From NCBI GenBank assembly GCA_029721515.1, contig CM056562.1:6703267-6767266 (forward strand): DNA of 64,000 nt, given 5' to 3'. The notes below the pieces were generated by a model that saw only the letters and a program-made list of their open reading frames with translations, had not been told where the DNA came from and did no database searches. Positions 45,429 through 57,893 of the stretch are shown here, in pieces. The first letter of the stretch is position 1; each line of letters starts with the position of its first letter. Source of the stretch: Synanceia verrucosa (taxonomy: Eukaryota; Chordata; Actinopteri; Perciformes; Synanceiidae). A program made the position numbers and the translations under genes.

Positions 45429-47530
45429 CTGAAGGCCATGCCTCTCTCCCCTCCACCAACCTGTCATGCCAGTTGTTGCTCTTGCTAACACGCACATATT
45501 TGACATGGGAACTCCATCGGTGACAGGGTGCGCTTTGATCAAGATGAGACAGACATGTGCTCCCTCACTGTTACTGGATTTTATTTACCATTCATTACCT
45601 GTCATCAACACATACCTGACTTTTCAAACATGCTGATTACTCTGTAAACTGATCGTAACATGTCGCTGTCATGTTTGAAAATCATAACTGTCCCATCACA
45701 GCACAGACCAAATCAGCATCTAAAGGTCTGAACACAGAGGTGTACAGACGCACAGGGGATGTACTAAATGAGTGTCTTGTAAAGCGCTCTAAAGACAGCC
45801 TAGCTTTGAGATTAAATAACAACTGCCATTCAAGCTGACTGCTTCCAGGAGAATATTCCAGTAAATATCAATCCAGAAACCTGCATGTTTAAGTTGAGTA
45901 GAGAGCTTTGACTGCTGTGTAAAAACAGGCAGCAGGGCTGTACATTTATATCTAATAAATGATTATATTCATGCAAAGATAAAGTGGTGCCGGGGCAAAT
46001 TTAAGGGTTAATGGAGTGATGGAGGCTGTGTGAGAACTTCTCTCTCTTTCATATCATTGTTTTCAAACTTGCCGCTGTGCTGAACTCAGTGATGAAAAGG
46101 TCCCTGCTGGGAACATCCCAGTCCTCCCAGTAAAGCCTGATTTCTTTTGTGCCCACTGAGCCGGCTCGGCTCACAGTGCAGGCTTAACATGGAAGAAGCT
46201 TTGGTGGTTTTGTAATAATAATAAAATGAATAATAAATATCTGGTGAAATTTATACATTAAAAAAACATGGTTCTATTCAATTCTATTTAGTTTTTTGTT
46301 TGTGTTTTAATCAGATTTTTTGATTTTTTAATCCTGTTTGAGATTTTTCTCAGTGTGTTTTCCTTCGCTGTACAATATAAAAACACTTTGCTTAATTACT
46401 GCCAGTGATTCATTTTAAGACAGTTCTTTTTTTATAAAATCCTTTGTGGGTAAAATCTTTTTTCCTATATAAATCTATGAGATGACACCTCTGTTTTTTA
46501 ATATTTACATTACTGACGCAGTGTACTGCTGCCTTTCACAATTTTTTAATTGGAAATATTGAACAGAAAATCAACTTGCACTGATTTGAAACATCATTTG
46601 GGTACTTCAATCACAACATATCATGTCTGCTAGTACTGCTGTCACTGCTTTGATTTTAAAAGTCAATGATAAGTTGAAAATAAGATCAGCTGTGAGGCCA
46701 AAAACATTTTAAAATCTCAAGCAATGTGGGATAATTTCAAACAATGTGACAGATTAACTGGATTTTTTATGAATAAACATGAAGAGGTGGAACCCTGGTG
46801 TGAACCCTTAACTCTCTTACTTCATAGCTGTTTCACACCACAGTGTGATTTGAAATGTAACATGATGCAAACATGCTGAGTGCTAATTCCAAACAACCTG
46901 ACAGGTGTTCTGTGCATTCTTATTATTTTCTCTTTTTATACTTAATTTGATAGCAATCCTTCTTGGTTGCAATTAAAGGCTACATTCATCCAGAATCAGA
47001 CTGGCTGCAAACCATCAAGTTACATTTTGAATGTTTTGCTTAATAACGAATATACACATTAAAATTAAAGTTAAGGTGATTTACCAGTCTGAACACACAC
47101 ATGACCAGTGTAAAATATCCTGGGCAAATGAGATGTCAGAAATATATCTGGACATGTTGAACAGCTGTGGTTGTCTCTGCTTTCATTCCATTACTGTACC
47201 AACAGAGGTTTCAGAGCCGCTGCAGGCTGTTATATCATCTATTCAAAGTCAAAGTGTTTACGGCCGTGAGGCCTGCTGACTCTTTCTAATTCCTGTGTTT
47301 GAGTGTTTGCTTTCCCAGCATTAAAGTGTCTCTGCGGTTGTTACTTTTAACATTTTGTTCTATAGAAGGGGCAGGTGTTTCTGCACTAGTTTTTTCTAGT
47401 TGTAGTTTTATGAAGTAGTGTTAGCGAGTGTCACTGACTGGGGCTCGAGATGTGACGCTTTGCACAGTTAACGCTCCAGCTTGCAAGCCTCTGGCTACAG
47501 CCCGACATCTGAGCTGCAAATCTGTGCGTC

Positions 47531-47596
<66 letters not shown>

Positions 47597-48218
47597 TGAT
47601 AGAGCTGTAAAGCCACCGTTTGACAATGCTCTTTCAGCAGGCCGCCCCGTGCTCGCTCCCGGCTACAGAGGCCAGCTGGGCAATGCAGAGATAGAAATGA
47701 TGAGAGGAAGATGAAGGAGAAGGGAGGACGACTGATCAGCGCCATCCAGGGACAGTGGACTGAACTGATCCTCTCTGTCTTAATATAGTTGAGATCTCCC
47801 CATGAGTTAGAAATCCTTAAATAGTACTTCAAGTCAATTGTATTAGGTATCTTTATTAAACATAAAAAAAACTTTGATTAATTAATTAAAAAAAATGTAA
47901 TTTTAATTAAAAAATTTGATTAACTTTGATCTATTTTGTGTCAGCATGCTTAGAAATTGTAACATAGCAGCAGCAGCACACTGCAACACACTCAACAGAA
48001 AGCAGAAGGGGTTGCTGTTGTGAAAAATGAAAAAGTCCAATTTAAAAATGTATCAGTGATGCGTAAAGAGGTGACATGCAGCGGCGATGCCAATATTCAC
48101 ATGTGAAGTGCACAGCTGCACAGTGTGGAAACGCTGCACCTCACGCTGGGCCTTCTTCAGCGTCTTTATCTCCGCTTTCTCTACATCTCACTCTTTCATC
48201 ATCCCTCTGTCTCTCAGA

Positions 48219-48257
<39 letters not shown>

Positions 48258-48404
48258 TGAGACAAATGAAAGCGGTCCTGCTTCTTCTGCCCAGCCTCTG
48301 CCAACTTAATTTGCAAATGAAAAGTTTTGCGAGGAGCGTCCTTTTGCTTCTGGGGCATGGCAGCACACTGTGTGTTTGGGGGGTGGGGGTGAGGAGAGGG
48401 TTTG

Positions 48405-48471
<67 letters not shown>

Positions 48472-48599
48472 CAGGAGCCCAGATGAAGCAGCCCTCGCCC
48501 GGGGCTCACTGTCCGCCCGCGGTAGCAGCAAGCCTGTTCTTTCTTCCCCGGCCCGCCGCGACCATTTGTTCCATTAAGCAATCTCCTGGAGCCTCTGGT

Positions 48600-48637
<38 letters not shown>

Positions 48638-48928
48638 CCACGGGCATACATACTTCAACAACTGCTTGCACAGCTCATACCACACATGGCCCTCCATCCC
48701 TCGCATCTATCCCTCCCTCCCTCCTCTGCTCTCCTCCAGACGCACGCACCATCTTTCTTGGCGGAGGCCATATGGCCCAGTGAAGCCTGTGGATCTACAG
48801 GCACATCTGCGTATATGTTGCTGCTCTCCTTAAAGAGCCGTGCAGTGAGCTGTGTGCTCACATGAACACAGCACATGCTCGCACACACTCTGCTGTCACT
48901 ACTGTATGTGTGGTGTTCCGTTGGTCTG

Positions 48929-48965
<37 letters not shown>

Positions 48966-51342
48966 TGTGTGACCTCAGTGTGTACATGTGTAGTGATAAT
49001 TGGTGAAACAGCCTGCGAACAGCTGTGAGGTGAGAAAAGGTTGCGTGGTGTTTGGTACAGGAAGCAGAGGGGAGGAGGAGAGAGAGAGGAAAGGAGTAAA
49101 GTCGGAGAATAAGAGGAGCAAAGAGGAAAGGAAAGTGGAACGAGATACAAACAAGTGGGTGAGGTAAGAAGAGAAAGAACTGTACATGAGCAGGAAATAC
49201 TTTAAAAGCCCTGATAACTTTCACTAATAATTACCAGTGGATTGTTTCTTCACAGTTGCCACTAAATTCATACATGCCTCTCTCTTCTGTGATGTCAAAG
49301 TATTGGCAATCCATAACAATTCACTCCTGGATGAATGAATTTATCTTTCAGTGAAAACAATGGAAGTAAATGAGGAGTCTGGAGTCTAGAGACAGAGGAA
49401 AAATTATAATAACGCATTATTTTTTTTTTCTTGGGAAATGTCACCAGACACCTAGTTTATAATAATAATAATAATAATAATGATAATAATAATATAGAAA
49501 CAATCTACAGTCTATAGGCTAAATCACCAGTGTGTTACCTCCTTTAGTGATGGACAGTGACTTGAATTAAATAAAAAAGTACTGCAATATCTATAAATTT
49601 GCAGTAAAAAAAACTGGTACAAATGGTGACATTTCTCCAAAAAATAATGCTGTATTATAGTTTTTCTCCATTATATGCACATAAAATGGAACTGCGGACA
49701 CTTGTACATAGAAATGTGATTTTTCTCTACTATGTACACTTTGTTTTCACTCAAATAGAAATTCTAAATTAACCAGTGTTGAAACAATTTAAACAAACTC
49801 CCATAACAACGTCCAATCAATTTATCATCCTCCATAACAGAAAATAACAGACTTGATTAGCTATGCTACTAAGATTTCTCTGTTCATGTTTATATTATTT
49901 TATATAAAATAACACCATCTATCCCTTACATCTTTAACTTTAACATTTGGCTGCTTGTCTATATCCTGACTTTTTTTTTACATAGCAAGCACTCACTGAG
50001 AAACAGGCTATTCTATGAAGTTAAAGAGATGTTTTATTTTCTTTGCATTCCTTAGAATATGCAGCAGAAACTGTTCAATAACAAAATAAATACTATTAAA
50101 TAAACAAAATAAAGTATCTGGAGAAAAAAAGAACAGTAAAATTACAGTCATACTACTGTTACTAAAACTATTAGTTAAAAGAAAAACCATGCAAATTTAA
50201 AATAATAATGTTACGTCTTGACAACACATAAAAACTATTAAATTAATAATTTATGGTAACTGTCTTTGCATCTTTCCTAGCTCCATCTCTCCGCTCCTCA
50301 CCCTCTGCTTCATTTCCAGGCTAAAAAAAAGAGAAGAAGATCCCACCACCACAGACACAGTGAAATAAATAATGAAGTGGTGCAGCAAAAACATTGTGTG
50401 CTAAAACCCCTGTGTAGTTTGGCAATCAGCTTGCCCATGTAAAAATAAATCAAGCTGATTTTCCAAATGTTTTGTGCGTGGTGCGCTGTTGCCGCTCTTC
50501 GCAGCACAGATTGCAGGCCGATGGAGAGGCAGTGGGGAGGGGCGGGGCGCTGGATATTGAACCCACTTGCACCAGCTTGTTAACACATACACCTTAACCC
50601 CCGAGCGGCACGACGGGGCGCCCACCAAGTGCTCAGGGCCGGCAGGAACCAACTGATATAAACCCAATGTATAGACGCAGACACACACATACTGTACTGA
50701 GGGTAATGACAGTAACAGTGCTATATGTGGAGAGACTGACTGACTTGTTTATCCACAAATGTGCACTCACAAAATAGAGATTTCTAAGGTTCATTTGCTT
50801 AAGCTAAAACCAATGTGATAACAATAGATTCATAGCAGCTTTTCGTGTTTTACCTCCGGACTACGATCAGTACCAGTAATATGATCATATACGGAAAAAA
50901 ACAAGTAACAGCTGCAGAGTGGATCATCGTAAACGTGAGTCATACCTCTCACCTCCCTGTGTCTGTACTGTCCCTCCTTACAATAAATTACAATTACAAT
51001 GAAAACCCATACATAAATGCCTCTCTACAACATTAATAAATGCATTCCCAACCATACAAATTTTCTACTGAAACAATTATCTCTGAAAATGAGACACGAA
51101 AATGTGGTCAAGCGGCTCAACAGTCATTGCAAAAGTGACCTAATGTAGAACTGAACTCGAGAGAATTTTTTAAATATCAGGAGGATTCATCAACCAAGTA
51201 AGTGTCAAAGCAGAAAATAAAACTCACTAAATGCCAAGAGTGATTATCGTGGTTCAGTTGGGAGAAGAGAGAAGTTAGGTGCCAACTTCCCAGCCAATCC
51301 ACTTTTGGCAGCCGGATTCCTACTCTGCTAAACCTCCTGAGA

Positions 51343-51393
<51 letters not shown>

Positions 51394-53851
51394 AAACTAC
51401 CACCATAACATATGCGCAGTAACATACAGAATATTCATAATTCACACTCCTTGACAACTTAGATTGTTTTTTCTCTCTGTGAAACACACAAAACGAGCCA
51501 CACAACCAGGAGACAGCTGTGACTTGGTAAACTTTGTTTTTTTGGCAGCGTCTGACTGCCGACAGGTTAACACCGGTGGGTGGTAGACAATATGTAGTGT
51601 CAATGATGGAGCAGGAGAAAAGGGTGAGTGTGTGTGAGTTTAGTTTTGTGTAAGAGTAAGGTGGAGTTGGGTGTGTGTGTGTGTGGGGGGGGGGGCACTG
51701 GGGTAGAGACATAGCAGAGTGGGGCAACAGCACCCACACACATTCGCCCACATGGGCAGAGCCAGGCTGTATGCCAGGCGCCCTGTGGAGACACACACCA
51801 ACTGGGCTCCATACTTAGGGAGGAAGAGACCCTCGCATCACACACACACACAGATACTGTAGCATAAGCCAAACATGGAGCTACTTTTAGCTGCAGCTTT
51901 TAGCATTAAATCAGTTTATCTCTCAAATCGCTCCCTGCATGTGAACACATAGAGCAACATATTTACTGCCTTTAAGTGGAAAACGTGCTCTATTGACCTT
52001 CAAAATGTCCGGAGTGGAAGGAAAAATGACAGCAGAACTAGCAGAATCAACAGGAGAAAACAAAAAACTTAAATGAATGAGTGAAAGACAAAAGCGGCGG
52101 TGCTATCGTGGATCGAGCTGCAGTGACTTCTGTCTGGTACAAACAGTCCAGCTCAGCTGGTAGTTTAACGTTTAACTCCATCAGGTTGTATCTGGGTGTG
52201 TTAATCACCACTAAACCAGTTTATCATGAATTAGCTGCTTGTTATCTTTGTCATACTAAACGTTTCTGTGTTTCATCCAGGGCATGTTGTGCTCACTATC
52301 CTCTCTGGACCACCACATGTGCTTCATGAAGTCTGGAACTAGTTTATTGTTTCCAGTGCGTTGTACTGAATCTGAAGAAAAAGTTGTGTTTTTGATCAGA
52401 CAACAGTTTGGTGTGCCGACTGAATAAGCAGAAAATGTTGCCACTGCACAGACAGCAGGAGAGTAAACCGCTGATGACACAAAAAAACAGTGTGTCAACA
52501 AAAAATAAAACAATTCTTGTCAGAATTAAATTCCATGAGCACAAGATGGACCGGTTCTGGACAGATTGTGAAGAAAACATCACTCATTGGTTTCTTTTGT
52601 TAAGGCCTGCTGCCAGACTCAGAAAAAAAGAAATTAAATCTAAAAAGCATGTTGGGAACATACTGGTGTTACTGTAATAACAGTGTGTGTTCTTTTTTAA
52701 TTTTCATTTAAATAAGAGTCGTAGTTCTTGGAGGGAAATGTTCAAAATCATTCCTGAAAATATTCAGGATGGAAGAGTTAAGAAATCAAAGTTGAATAAA
52801 TCAAATGCTTATTTGCTGGGACAAATGACATTATGTGAATTATAAATGACATTAGATTAAAATATGAGATGTGCACACAGGTCGTGTAGTCGTGTGTGTG
52901 TGTATTGCCTGTATTTGTGTACCTGTCCTTCATGCGCTGGTGCATGCGTCCATGCTGGACACACTGATCCTCCATGCCAGAGCAGCGAGCTCTCAGACTC
53001 TTTACGGTCTCCTCGAGGTGTTGCTTTTCCAGGGATAGCTGCTCCAGCTCGCCTCTGCACACACAAGACACCACAAAGCCTTCAAGACAGATTACTAAAC
53101 AGCAGTGCTATAATTTTCATGGTCAAACCCATTTAAATCAGTATAAGCATTTATTGCACACATGTTGCATTTGGTATGTGAGTGTATAGTTAAGAAAGTA
53201 TATTTATGAGTGTAAACAGGTTAACAAGAATATGTAATTACAATAATTATTTGTCATTTATTTGACAACAACAACAAGGAAATGTGTGGAGAGAAATCGG
53301 GGTACGACATGCAACAAAATGTCTCTAGCCATCAGTAAGAGTAGGCAGCAAAGACTAACAACTGAAAACTATTTGTCCAGATTTCTCTCATTCGTCCTGC
53401 TACAAATGTCTCAGTATAACCTCGCTTAGCCCGAGCGAGACCGTCCAGCAGGACTTTAACTGCTACACTGGGCTTGGACTCCAGGAGCTCAAACAGCCTG
53501 AGGCACAAAACAAACCAACACCACACTGCTGCTAAACTATATGACACACACACACACACACACACAGCAGATGTAGGCTATGAGCCTTTATGCCAGAGTC
53601 AGCATGTGTGCAGATTCCTACCTGTAAAAACACATTCAAAGTGGCAGCTACTACCGTGCACATCTATATGTGTGTATCTAGTATTGATGTCCACCAATAA
53701 GAAAGCTCGCGGGGTATGTCACTGTGTGTATCACGTGCACGTGTCCTGTGGCTGGTGAGGCCAGTGCGGTCTGGCTGGACCAGATTGAGGGCTGTCATGT
53801 GACTAATGTGCAGCACAGCTCCAACAGCTGACAGGACACTGGGCCCAGGGT

Positions 53852-53917
<66 letters not shown>

Positions 53918-56900
53918 AGATGGAGAGCTGCACAGGCCTGCTGTGACTACTGTAGCATCAGGTTAACAAGAAAGCAGGTCAGACTGAAAAGCAGTGTGTA
54001 GTATGTTGACATGCTCCGTCCAAACAGCTTGGAACGAGCTTCATGAAAGGATGACATGGAAGGGACAGACAGAGGAGTACAGAATAAATAAATAACTGTG
54101 TATACCTACACAGGTATATTTGGATTGAAAGAATGATGGAAGGAAAGAAACAAAGATGAAAACACAAACCTGCTGTTTTCTGTCAACTCTTCCAGTTTGA
54201 CTCCCAGCGAGCAGCACTCCTCCTTCAGCTTCCTGATCAGGGAATTCTGGGAGCTCAGCAGGCCATCCAACTCTCCAACTGCAGTCGATTGAGGGAAAGT
54301 TGTTGGTTAGTGTGAGGTAAACCATTCTGAGTGACTTTGTGTGCACTCTGAGTAGCTGTAAAAAAAAAACTGATTCACACTGGTTCAAACAATACATCAC
54401 ATCACAATTAGACAGCATCAAAGTCAAAAGCCTGCCTCCGGGATCAGTGGTCACTCTCCTGCCTCCAGTATTACAGACAGTATGCGGTTTACACTTCCCC
54501 TGGCTATATTAAAAAGTAATAGAGGTACTGTATAGAGGTGCTATACAGTATCTATCTACCACTACACATCCTGGAATTAACTGCTGCGCCAAGAAAAACT
54601 ACTCACATTTGTAAGACACGGACAGTGAAATGTAACATTATATAAATAGGCTCAATCTGCTTGAAATCACAATTTATCACATTTACAAAAACTTAGAAAA
54701 CCAACTAAGATCTCAGCATGATAGAAATGTTGTTAATGCTGCACAAAGTGAACACAGTGAAACAGTGTTATGTACAAAAGTCTGACATTACACCAAAGTG
54801 AAATAGTGCTTTAAAGGTGTTATCAGTTACAGTCTGCAGCAGAACAGAATATTTTCTTTGTAACACTGCTAAAACTGTGACTAGAATTTTGGTTCATGAT
54901 CTGCCTATTTTACAGAGAAAAATAACTACTCAACTGGCATTTTTTTCAGATTCACAGATCAAAGAAAGTTGCACAGCAAGCTCAAGCTTGAGGTTATACC
55001 TCCCTTGCAGAATGTCTGAATTAAAAAAAAGTTCAAATAAAATTAAAACATCTAGTTAACTTAATTTAATCAAAGTTAGAAACAAATCAACAAACAAATC
55101 AAAATTGTCTTCAGATGCATGTTTCTGTGGTTCAACACAACTACTTAACATGCTGTATTAATGGTAACACATGAGAAATAGTGGCATAACAGCTATTTGT
55201 ATAATTATAATTCACTCATTATTATATAGAGCAGGCAAACCAGACGGCCTCACATACCAAAGGGACACATCTACTTTACGGACAGAGCGAAACAAAAAAA
55301 CCTATTGTCAAAATTCTGCAGCAAAAGCCAGATACACATGTCTCTTTGAAAGCGTTCCCAAAAATGCTTTTGTCGACATTCACGTTCAAATCAAAACTGT
55401 TCAAACAACAGGCTGAGACGTACAAACAAGTGCAGAGAATAGAGGCTGGAAATATAAAGTGAGGGAGAAGGGTAAAACGACATGGAGAAAGAGAGGGGGT
55501 TTGTTGTTTGAAAGTGCTTTCTTTCTCCTTTCCACCCTTCCTGCCACCTCCTCATCCACTCATGGGGGCCTCTTTCTGAACAATCCAACACTTGGCTTTC
55601 ATCATTCCTTTGAAATGATCCACATTCCGCTCTCCAACATATGTCTGCTCTTTTATAATAACAATGGCTGCCGTTTGGATTGAGGGAATGATCCACCTGC
55701 TCCGGCATTCTGTCACAGTCAACCAAAAACACCAAGGATTCACAGTCTTTGAAAAGTAGCTTATACTTACAAAGTTTTTTTTTTGCATACAGTAGATATT
55801 GGGGTGAAAAGAAAGAGAGGGGAGAGAGAGAGATGAGGGTAAAAATAGAGTAAGAGCCATGATTTCTTCACTACGATATATATAGTATTTACCTTCAGGC
55901 TGAAATTTGACTCTACACTTCTGCGACTTCTGTCTATGATCCATGACATGATGTGCAAACATGATATTTTACATAGAATTAATCACCTTTCATTGTCTCT
56001 AGAGTAGCTATTCCTCTCTATACAGCCTCTGTCGCCAGATCACTGCTACAGTTAACACACGGAGGCCAGAAACTGGATGCTACAGCGGACTCAGTTACAC
56101 AAATACACAGGCGTAAACACACACGTACACTCAACAAAGTTTGGTCAGTGCTGGAAAAGTTGCATGAAGAATGCTAATTAGCTGAACAGGCTTTGAATGC
56201 GTCTGGCCATGCGTAGGCCAAAAAGAACCCTGGGACACAGAAACACAGCAGAACTGGCACTGGAAACAAACAGAGAAAAAATGAGGGAGGGGAGGGATGG
56301 AGAGGAGAAGTGTGGCAGGGAGGGAGGGAAACAAATATCTGATATCATCTAGAGGCTGCTCTGTACGAACTGACTCAAAAAAAAGAAACAAAAAAAAAAT
56401 CCCAAAAAGGTGGGAAGGAGTGGGGGGTGTGGAAGGACAAACGGATGGACAGAGAGGCGGGATTTGGAGAGCAAGAAAGCTAATTATCCAGCTCGTCTGT
56501 TGGGTTGCACGGGGAGAGGAAGTGATGTGAGCTACTAAAGGACGTCCACCCCTCCATCCCCTCCCCGTCCACAGTTTCCTGCTGTGCTCTGATGTCAGCT
56601 CTCTTTAGACAACATGTGTGTTGCCGACATGCGCCAGAAACAAACCCTTTGTTTACCCCCCCTCCATCCAATCCTCCCTCAGTACTCTCCATCTTTGTTC
56701 TACGTACCAGCAGGCTGCCTGGAACCACAGGTAAATAAAAAGATAGGAGAAGGGAGGGAGGGAGAGAGTGAGTGGTTGAGGGTGGGTGGTTGGTTTTAGG
56801 GGGGTGGGGATCCAGATGGTGCAACAGATGTGCTAGCAGCAGCAGCTCTGCTGTGCAGACAGACAGGGAGCTCTGAGCTGGGTCTGGCTGCTCTGCTCCC

Positions 56901-57893
56901 ATCACCTTCCCTCCACTCTGCCCTGCCATTCTCTCTTCTCCTCTTATAGCTTCTGTTCTCCTCTTTTGAGGTCACTTCAGCTTCCAAATGATTTGTGTTC
57001 CTGTACGTCTCCCTCCCACTCTGGCTACAGCGTGTTGGTGGGGAGCGAGGTGGCAGGAAAACAATCCTTCATTTGAAAGATGCAGGTTCAAGACCCTGTT
57101 CCTGCAAACATCCACCCTGCTGAAGTGTCCTTGAGGAAGAGGCTGAAACCCTCACAGCTCCAGGGCTGGGATTCTACAGTTGACCCTGATTAACTGCTTT
57201 ACTCCTTGCAGTGCTGAATATTCAGACTCAGCGTGCTCCATCCTATTTAGTTCCTCTTTGTTCTGCTCCCCTACATCACCCTCCTCTGTGTGAGACAACT
57301 AATATGCCTGGCTACCGCAGTGGCCAGTGAACCTACTGAAATAGCAAATCTGTGGATGTGTGGAGATGTTCTCAAGTGTGTGTGGCTCTCTGCTGAAAAC
57401 TATGCACTGCCGTCCTTTGAGTGTGACCCCCACTGATTTAGCTCCTCCACAGCTGATAGACATGCCGCTGACATTCTATCTGGGGGGCCAGTGGACACCA
57501 GGCGCAAGACTGTAAATTTCACACATGCAATGTGCAGGATTTGGCGGCATGTAGTGGTGAGGAGGCAGACTGCAACCAACTGAAACTTCTCTCCTGTGAT
57601 CCTTTGATAGGAAAAACATGGAGGAGAGCAGGTAGGTGGGTTCCTGAATCACTGATATCCTTGAGTATACTTAACTATCACTGAAACAGGTTTGATTTAA
57701 GTCAGAAGGGTGGGAAAGAGACAGTGGAGGTGGAGGCCCTGCACCGCTGTGGGTGGAGCTCTTACCTCGTTGCTGGTGTTGAGCCTCTGTTTGCTCCAGC
57801 AGCACAACCAGCTCTCTCTCTCTCTCCTGCACTGAAAGGGTCGCAGACAGCATTTCCTCCTCATGAGCCTGTTCTGCTCTCTCTCTGTCCTGT
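37247..57893 (-). CDS. sdccag8: sdccag8, centrosomal coiled-coil protein (last four coding exons)
   Basis: SDCCAG8 (also CCCAP/NPHP10) is a centrosome and ciliary transition-zone/distal-appendage coiled-coil protein; human mutations cause nephronophthisis with retinal degeneration. Four - strand exons join in phase and give a heptad-rich C-terminus matching human SDCCAG8 landmarks. QERERELVVLLEQTEAQH matches QQREQELTQKIQQMEAQH. SSQNSLIRKLKEECCSL matches TSQNTFLTKLKEECCTL. MEDQCVQHGRMHQRMK matches LEEQCVQHGRVHETMK. QQVYELLAKQNQLMQER matches QQLVQLLSKQNQLLLER. The human comparison is from memory. Earlier exons were not recognised up to 64000. The gene is convergent with akt3, as in human. Confidence 0.92.
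37419..37470. repeat. (CA)26, i.e. (UG)26 in sdccag8 RNA, at a splice acceptor
   Basis: A perfect 52-bp tract. In the sdccag8 transcript it is (UG)26 ending six nucleotides before the terminal exon, where the pyrimidine tract should be. Confidence 0.97.
37803..38012. repeat. 210-bp near-perfect palindrome
   Basis: Arms of about 104 bp meet at about 37907: aactggctttatgcagagct at the left end and its complement agctctgcataaagccagtt at the right end. Inner matches include cttcagccagctc/gagctggctgaag and gattaatcca/tggattaatc. It is probably a fold-back MITE. Confidence 0.92.
38079..40210. repeat. Minisatellite, about 45 units of 44-47 bp, each long unit with AATAAA
   Basis: Counting ctcaca (one ctcacaatg variant) gives 45 units in 2.1 kb. 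The 47-bp unit runs tcataaaaactcatagtata, gcatctaataaaaatcctca, cagtgtg. Variants are catag/catcg/cattg, catctaat/catataat/tacataat, gtgtgtc/gtgtatc, and a 44-bp form (tagtacataaaaatcc) that loses AATAAA. Variants are clustered: tacataaaa units near 38910-39060 and tacataat units near 40020-40170, showing local expansion. Confidence 0.98.
40211..40600 (+). mobile_element. Tc1-like transposon 5' end fragment at the array edge
   Basis: It begins acactcctggtcaaaatt and runs through ggtggatcttaacaaagtct and gcttcaaaattgaaaaagaa to gatcaaaagtttaagacc, the long 5' terminal region of a common fish Tc1 family. It interrupts a minisatellite unit after atcgtata. Short array-like words (catagtatagtatcgta) reappear at 40600-40625. 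No transposase ORF; the right end is uncertain. Confidence 0.65.
40952..41020. repeat. (CA)n microsatellite
   Basis: About 33 CA units with one GCAT interruption. Confidence 0.95.
42631..43166. mobile_element. hAT-like MITE (tagggctgtcaaaatta ends)
   Basis: The left end tagggctgtcaaaattaaca and, read from the right, tagagctgtcgacattaacc are imperfect inverted repeats of a widespread hAT-type design. A poly(A) run precedes and follows it. No ORF. Confidence 0.65.
43808..44038. repeat. (GT)n and (CA)n tracts
   Basis: (GT)n at 43808-43845 and (CA)n at 43962-44038 flank a unique 115-bp segment that has attaattaaggcttaatgc. Confidence 0.9.
45103..45428. repeat. Alternating (GT)n, (CA)n, (GT)n trio
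   Basis: (GT)n at 45103-45149, (CA)n at 45243-45285 and (GT)n at 45380-45428, about 95 bp apart. The middle tract is complementary to both neighbours. Confidence 0.95.
47536..48965. repeat. Cluster of five (GT)n/(CA)n microsatellites
   Basis: Tracts are (GT)n 47536-47594, (CA)n 48219-48255, (GT)n 48410-48471, (CA)n 48605-48637 and (GT)n 48929-48965. They create numerous false Cys/Val- and His/Thr-rich ORFs. Confidence 0.95.
49457..49493. repeat. (TAA)n microsatellite
   Basis: About 12 TAA units with one TGA interruption. Confidence 0.9.
51346..51389. repeat. (CA)22 microsatellite
   Basis: An uninterrupted CA tract. Confidence 0.95.
52923..53054 (-). CDS. sdccag8: sdccag8 second-last coding exon
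   Basis: The exon is 132 nt on the - strand, acceptor gtgtgtgcag, donor gaaggacag|gtacac. It encodes (R)GELEQLSLEKQHLEETVK, SLRARCSGMEDQCVQHGR and MHQRMKDR. EDQCVQHGRMH is the most diagnostic SDCCAG8 stretch. It joins in phase to both neighbours (Arg codons split ag|a and ag|g). Confidence 0.94.
53421..53497 (-). other. Exon-like segment in sdccag8 intron (possible cryptic or poison exon)
   Basis: On the - strand an acceptor-like ttgtgcctcag is followed by an open frame LFELLESKPSVAVKVLLDG then LARAKR, with a donor-like gcgag|gttata. The frame is open well beyond both borders. Its 77 nt would shift the sdccag8 frame if spliced between the 54170 and 53054 exons, leading to an early stop. I do not recognise the peptide; it could be a fragment of another gene or chance. 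Confidence 0.25.
53853..53917. repeat. (CA)32 microsatellite
   Basis: A long CA tract in an sdccag8 intron. Confidence 0.95.
54170..54278 (-). CDS. sdccag8: sdccag8 third-last coding exon
   Basis: The exon is 109 nt on the - strand, acceptor tcgactgcag, donor aacagcag|gtttgt. It encodes (V)GELDGLLSSQNSLIRKLK then EECCSLGVKLEELTENS and the start of an Arg codon. LKEECC is shared with human SDCCAG8. The acceptor has a weak pyrimidine tract (ttccctcaatcgactgcag). Confidence 0.9.
57766..57893 (-). CDS. sdccag8: sdccag8 fourth-last coding exon
   Basis: The exon is 128 nt on the - strand. Its acceptor tttttccccag follows a good pyrimidine/T tract, and its donor is caacgag|gtaaga. It encodes (R)QDRERAEQAHEEEMLSATL then SVQERERELVVLLEQTEAQH and QQR, a charged coiled coil. 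It enters in phase 2 and leaves in phase 1, fitting the next exon. Confidence 0.88.

Larger units (their letters stand above)
37413..52922 (-). other. sdccag8: sdccag8 last intron (15.5 kb)
   Basis: It joins the penultimate and terminal coding exons in phase. It holds a palindrome, the minisatellite, a Tc1 fragment, a hAT-like MITE and many microsatellites. 41020-42600, 45430-47530 and 49500-51340 showed no recognisable gene. 51860-52700 may be an unidentified repeat. Confidence 0.85.
53055..57765 (-). other. sdccag8: sdccag8 introns between the third, second and fourth-last exons
   Basis: Introns 53055-54169 and 54279-57765. A (CA)n tract at 53853-53917 is present. Purine/pyrimidine-rich stretches occur at 55790-55840, 56280-56330 and 56750-56780. 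No other gene was recognised. Confidence 0.85.

Noticed and set aside
48655..49224. 189-residue open frame on the - strand
   Set aside because: Contains a (CA)n repeat and pyrimidine-rich DNA in the sdccag8 intron; no family resemblance.
51860..52700. Possible transposon (agctgcagtgacttctgtct region)
   Set aside because: Feels repeat-like, but no terminal repeats or coding remnant could be shown.
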